Assembly (NCBI GenBank): GCA_012521625.1
Contig: JAAYLY010000058.1
Span: forward strand, 1-32,039
From: Tissierellia bacterium
GTDB lineage: Bacteria > Bacillota > Clostridia > Tissierellales > Tissierellaceae
DNA: 32,039 nt
Reading direction: 5' to 3'
Part shown: positions 31,701-32,039 of the stretch, piece by piece
Layout of the letters: each line of letters opens with the position of its first letter
Numbering within the stretch: the stretch's first letter is position 1
Made by a program: the position numbers and the translations under genes
The notes under the pieces: model-generated
What the model saw: only the letters and a program-made list of their open reading frames with translations
What the model was told of the DNA's origin: nothing
The model's database searches: none

Positions 31701-32039
31701 AAGATATGCTCCCATCTTCTTTACCTCCTTAAATGCCCTTATGGGTATCCTAGTTATATATCTCATGATCCTAGATGGGGGAAATGGAAAGAAAATCTAC
31801 CTACCCCTTATGATAATATTTGCCGGAATATGCGACTGTTTAGATGGAAGGCTTGCTAGGAAGTTTAATGCGGATACCCTCTTTGGTAAGGAGTTGGACT
31901 CCTTAGCAGATGCCATCAGCTTTAGTTTAGCCCCTGTTAGCCTCTTGATAAATAATCTATTGGAATATACAGGACTTTTAGGTCTTGTGGCGGCCATAAC
32001 TTATCCCTTAGCCGGCATCTATAGACTGGCTAGGTTTAA
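31666..32039 (+). CDS. pssA: CDP-diacylglycerol-serine O-phosphatidyltransferase, N-terminal part (3' truncated by window)
   Basis: My translation from ATG 31666: MKVAKKASLNFKRYAPIFFTSLNALMG...CDCLDGRLARKFNADTLFGKELDSLAD; matches the CDP-alcohol phosphotransferase motif DxxDGxxARx8GxxxDxxxD; SD AAAGGAG; not in ORF track. Confidence 0.9.
   Translation, partial: MKVAKKASLNFKRYAPIFFTSLNALMGILVIYLMILDGGNGKKIYLPLMIIFAGICDCLDGRLARKFNADTLFGKELDSLADAISFSLAPVSLLINNLLEYTGLLGLVAAITYPLAGIYRLARF

Noticed and set aside
31797-31997. 66-aa minus-strand ORF near the right edge
   Set aside because: Antisense to pssA, whose CDP-alcohol phosphotransferase motif is unambiguous on the plus strand.

Overview
The window is a chromosomal segment from a low-GC Firmicute, probably Clostridia/Tissierellia-like (inferred from gene content and codon style, not proven). 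It is mostly conserved housekeeping genes in an order resembling the Bacillus subtilis fbaA-rho-rpmE-prfA-upp-atp-murA region. Left to right: the 3' end of an EamA/DMT transporter (+); a minus-strand three-gene unit (ABC ATPase, secreted repeat protein with a C-terminal TM helix, MacB/FtsX permease); fba-tal-glpX-rho-rpmE; a DUF1385 gene-prmC-two short chrA genes-prfA-Sua5/YwlC-YwlE-rpiB-upp; tagO-wecB; a complete F-type ATP synthase operon; ywmB-murA; then a tightly packed, apparently Fur-controlled unit of feoA, a divergent feoB, a small nicotianamine-synthase-like SAM protein, a YbhN/LPG_synthase_TM protein and pssA (cut by the window end, missing from the ORF track). No tRNA, rRNA, CRISPR or transposon was seen. 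The best candidate for something under-described is this feo-NAS-like-lipid unit (28034-32039). Other points of interest are a Na+-type c-subunit signature in AtpE, a non-terminator hairpin between atpE and atpF, an exact 28-bp tandem duplication carrying an extended -10, overlapping alternative stems after atpC, and frequent UUG initiation.
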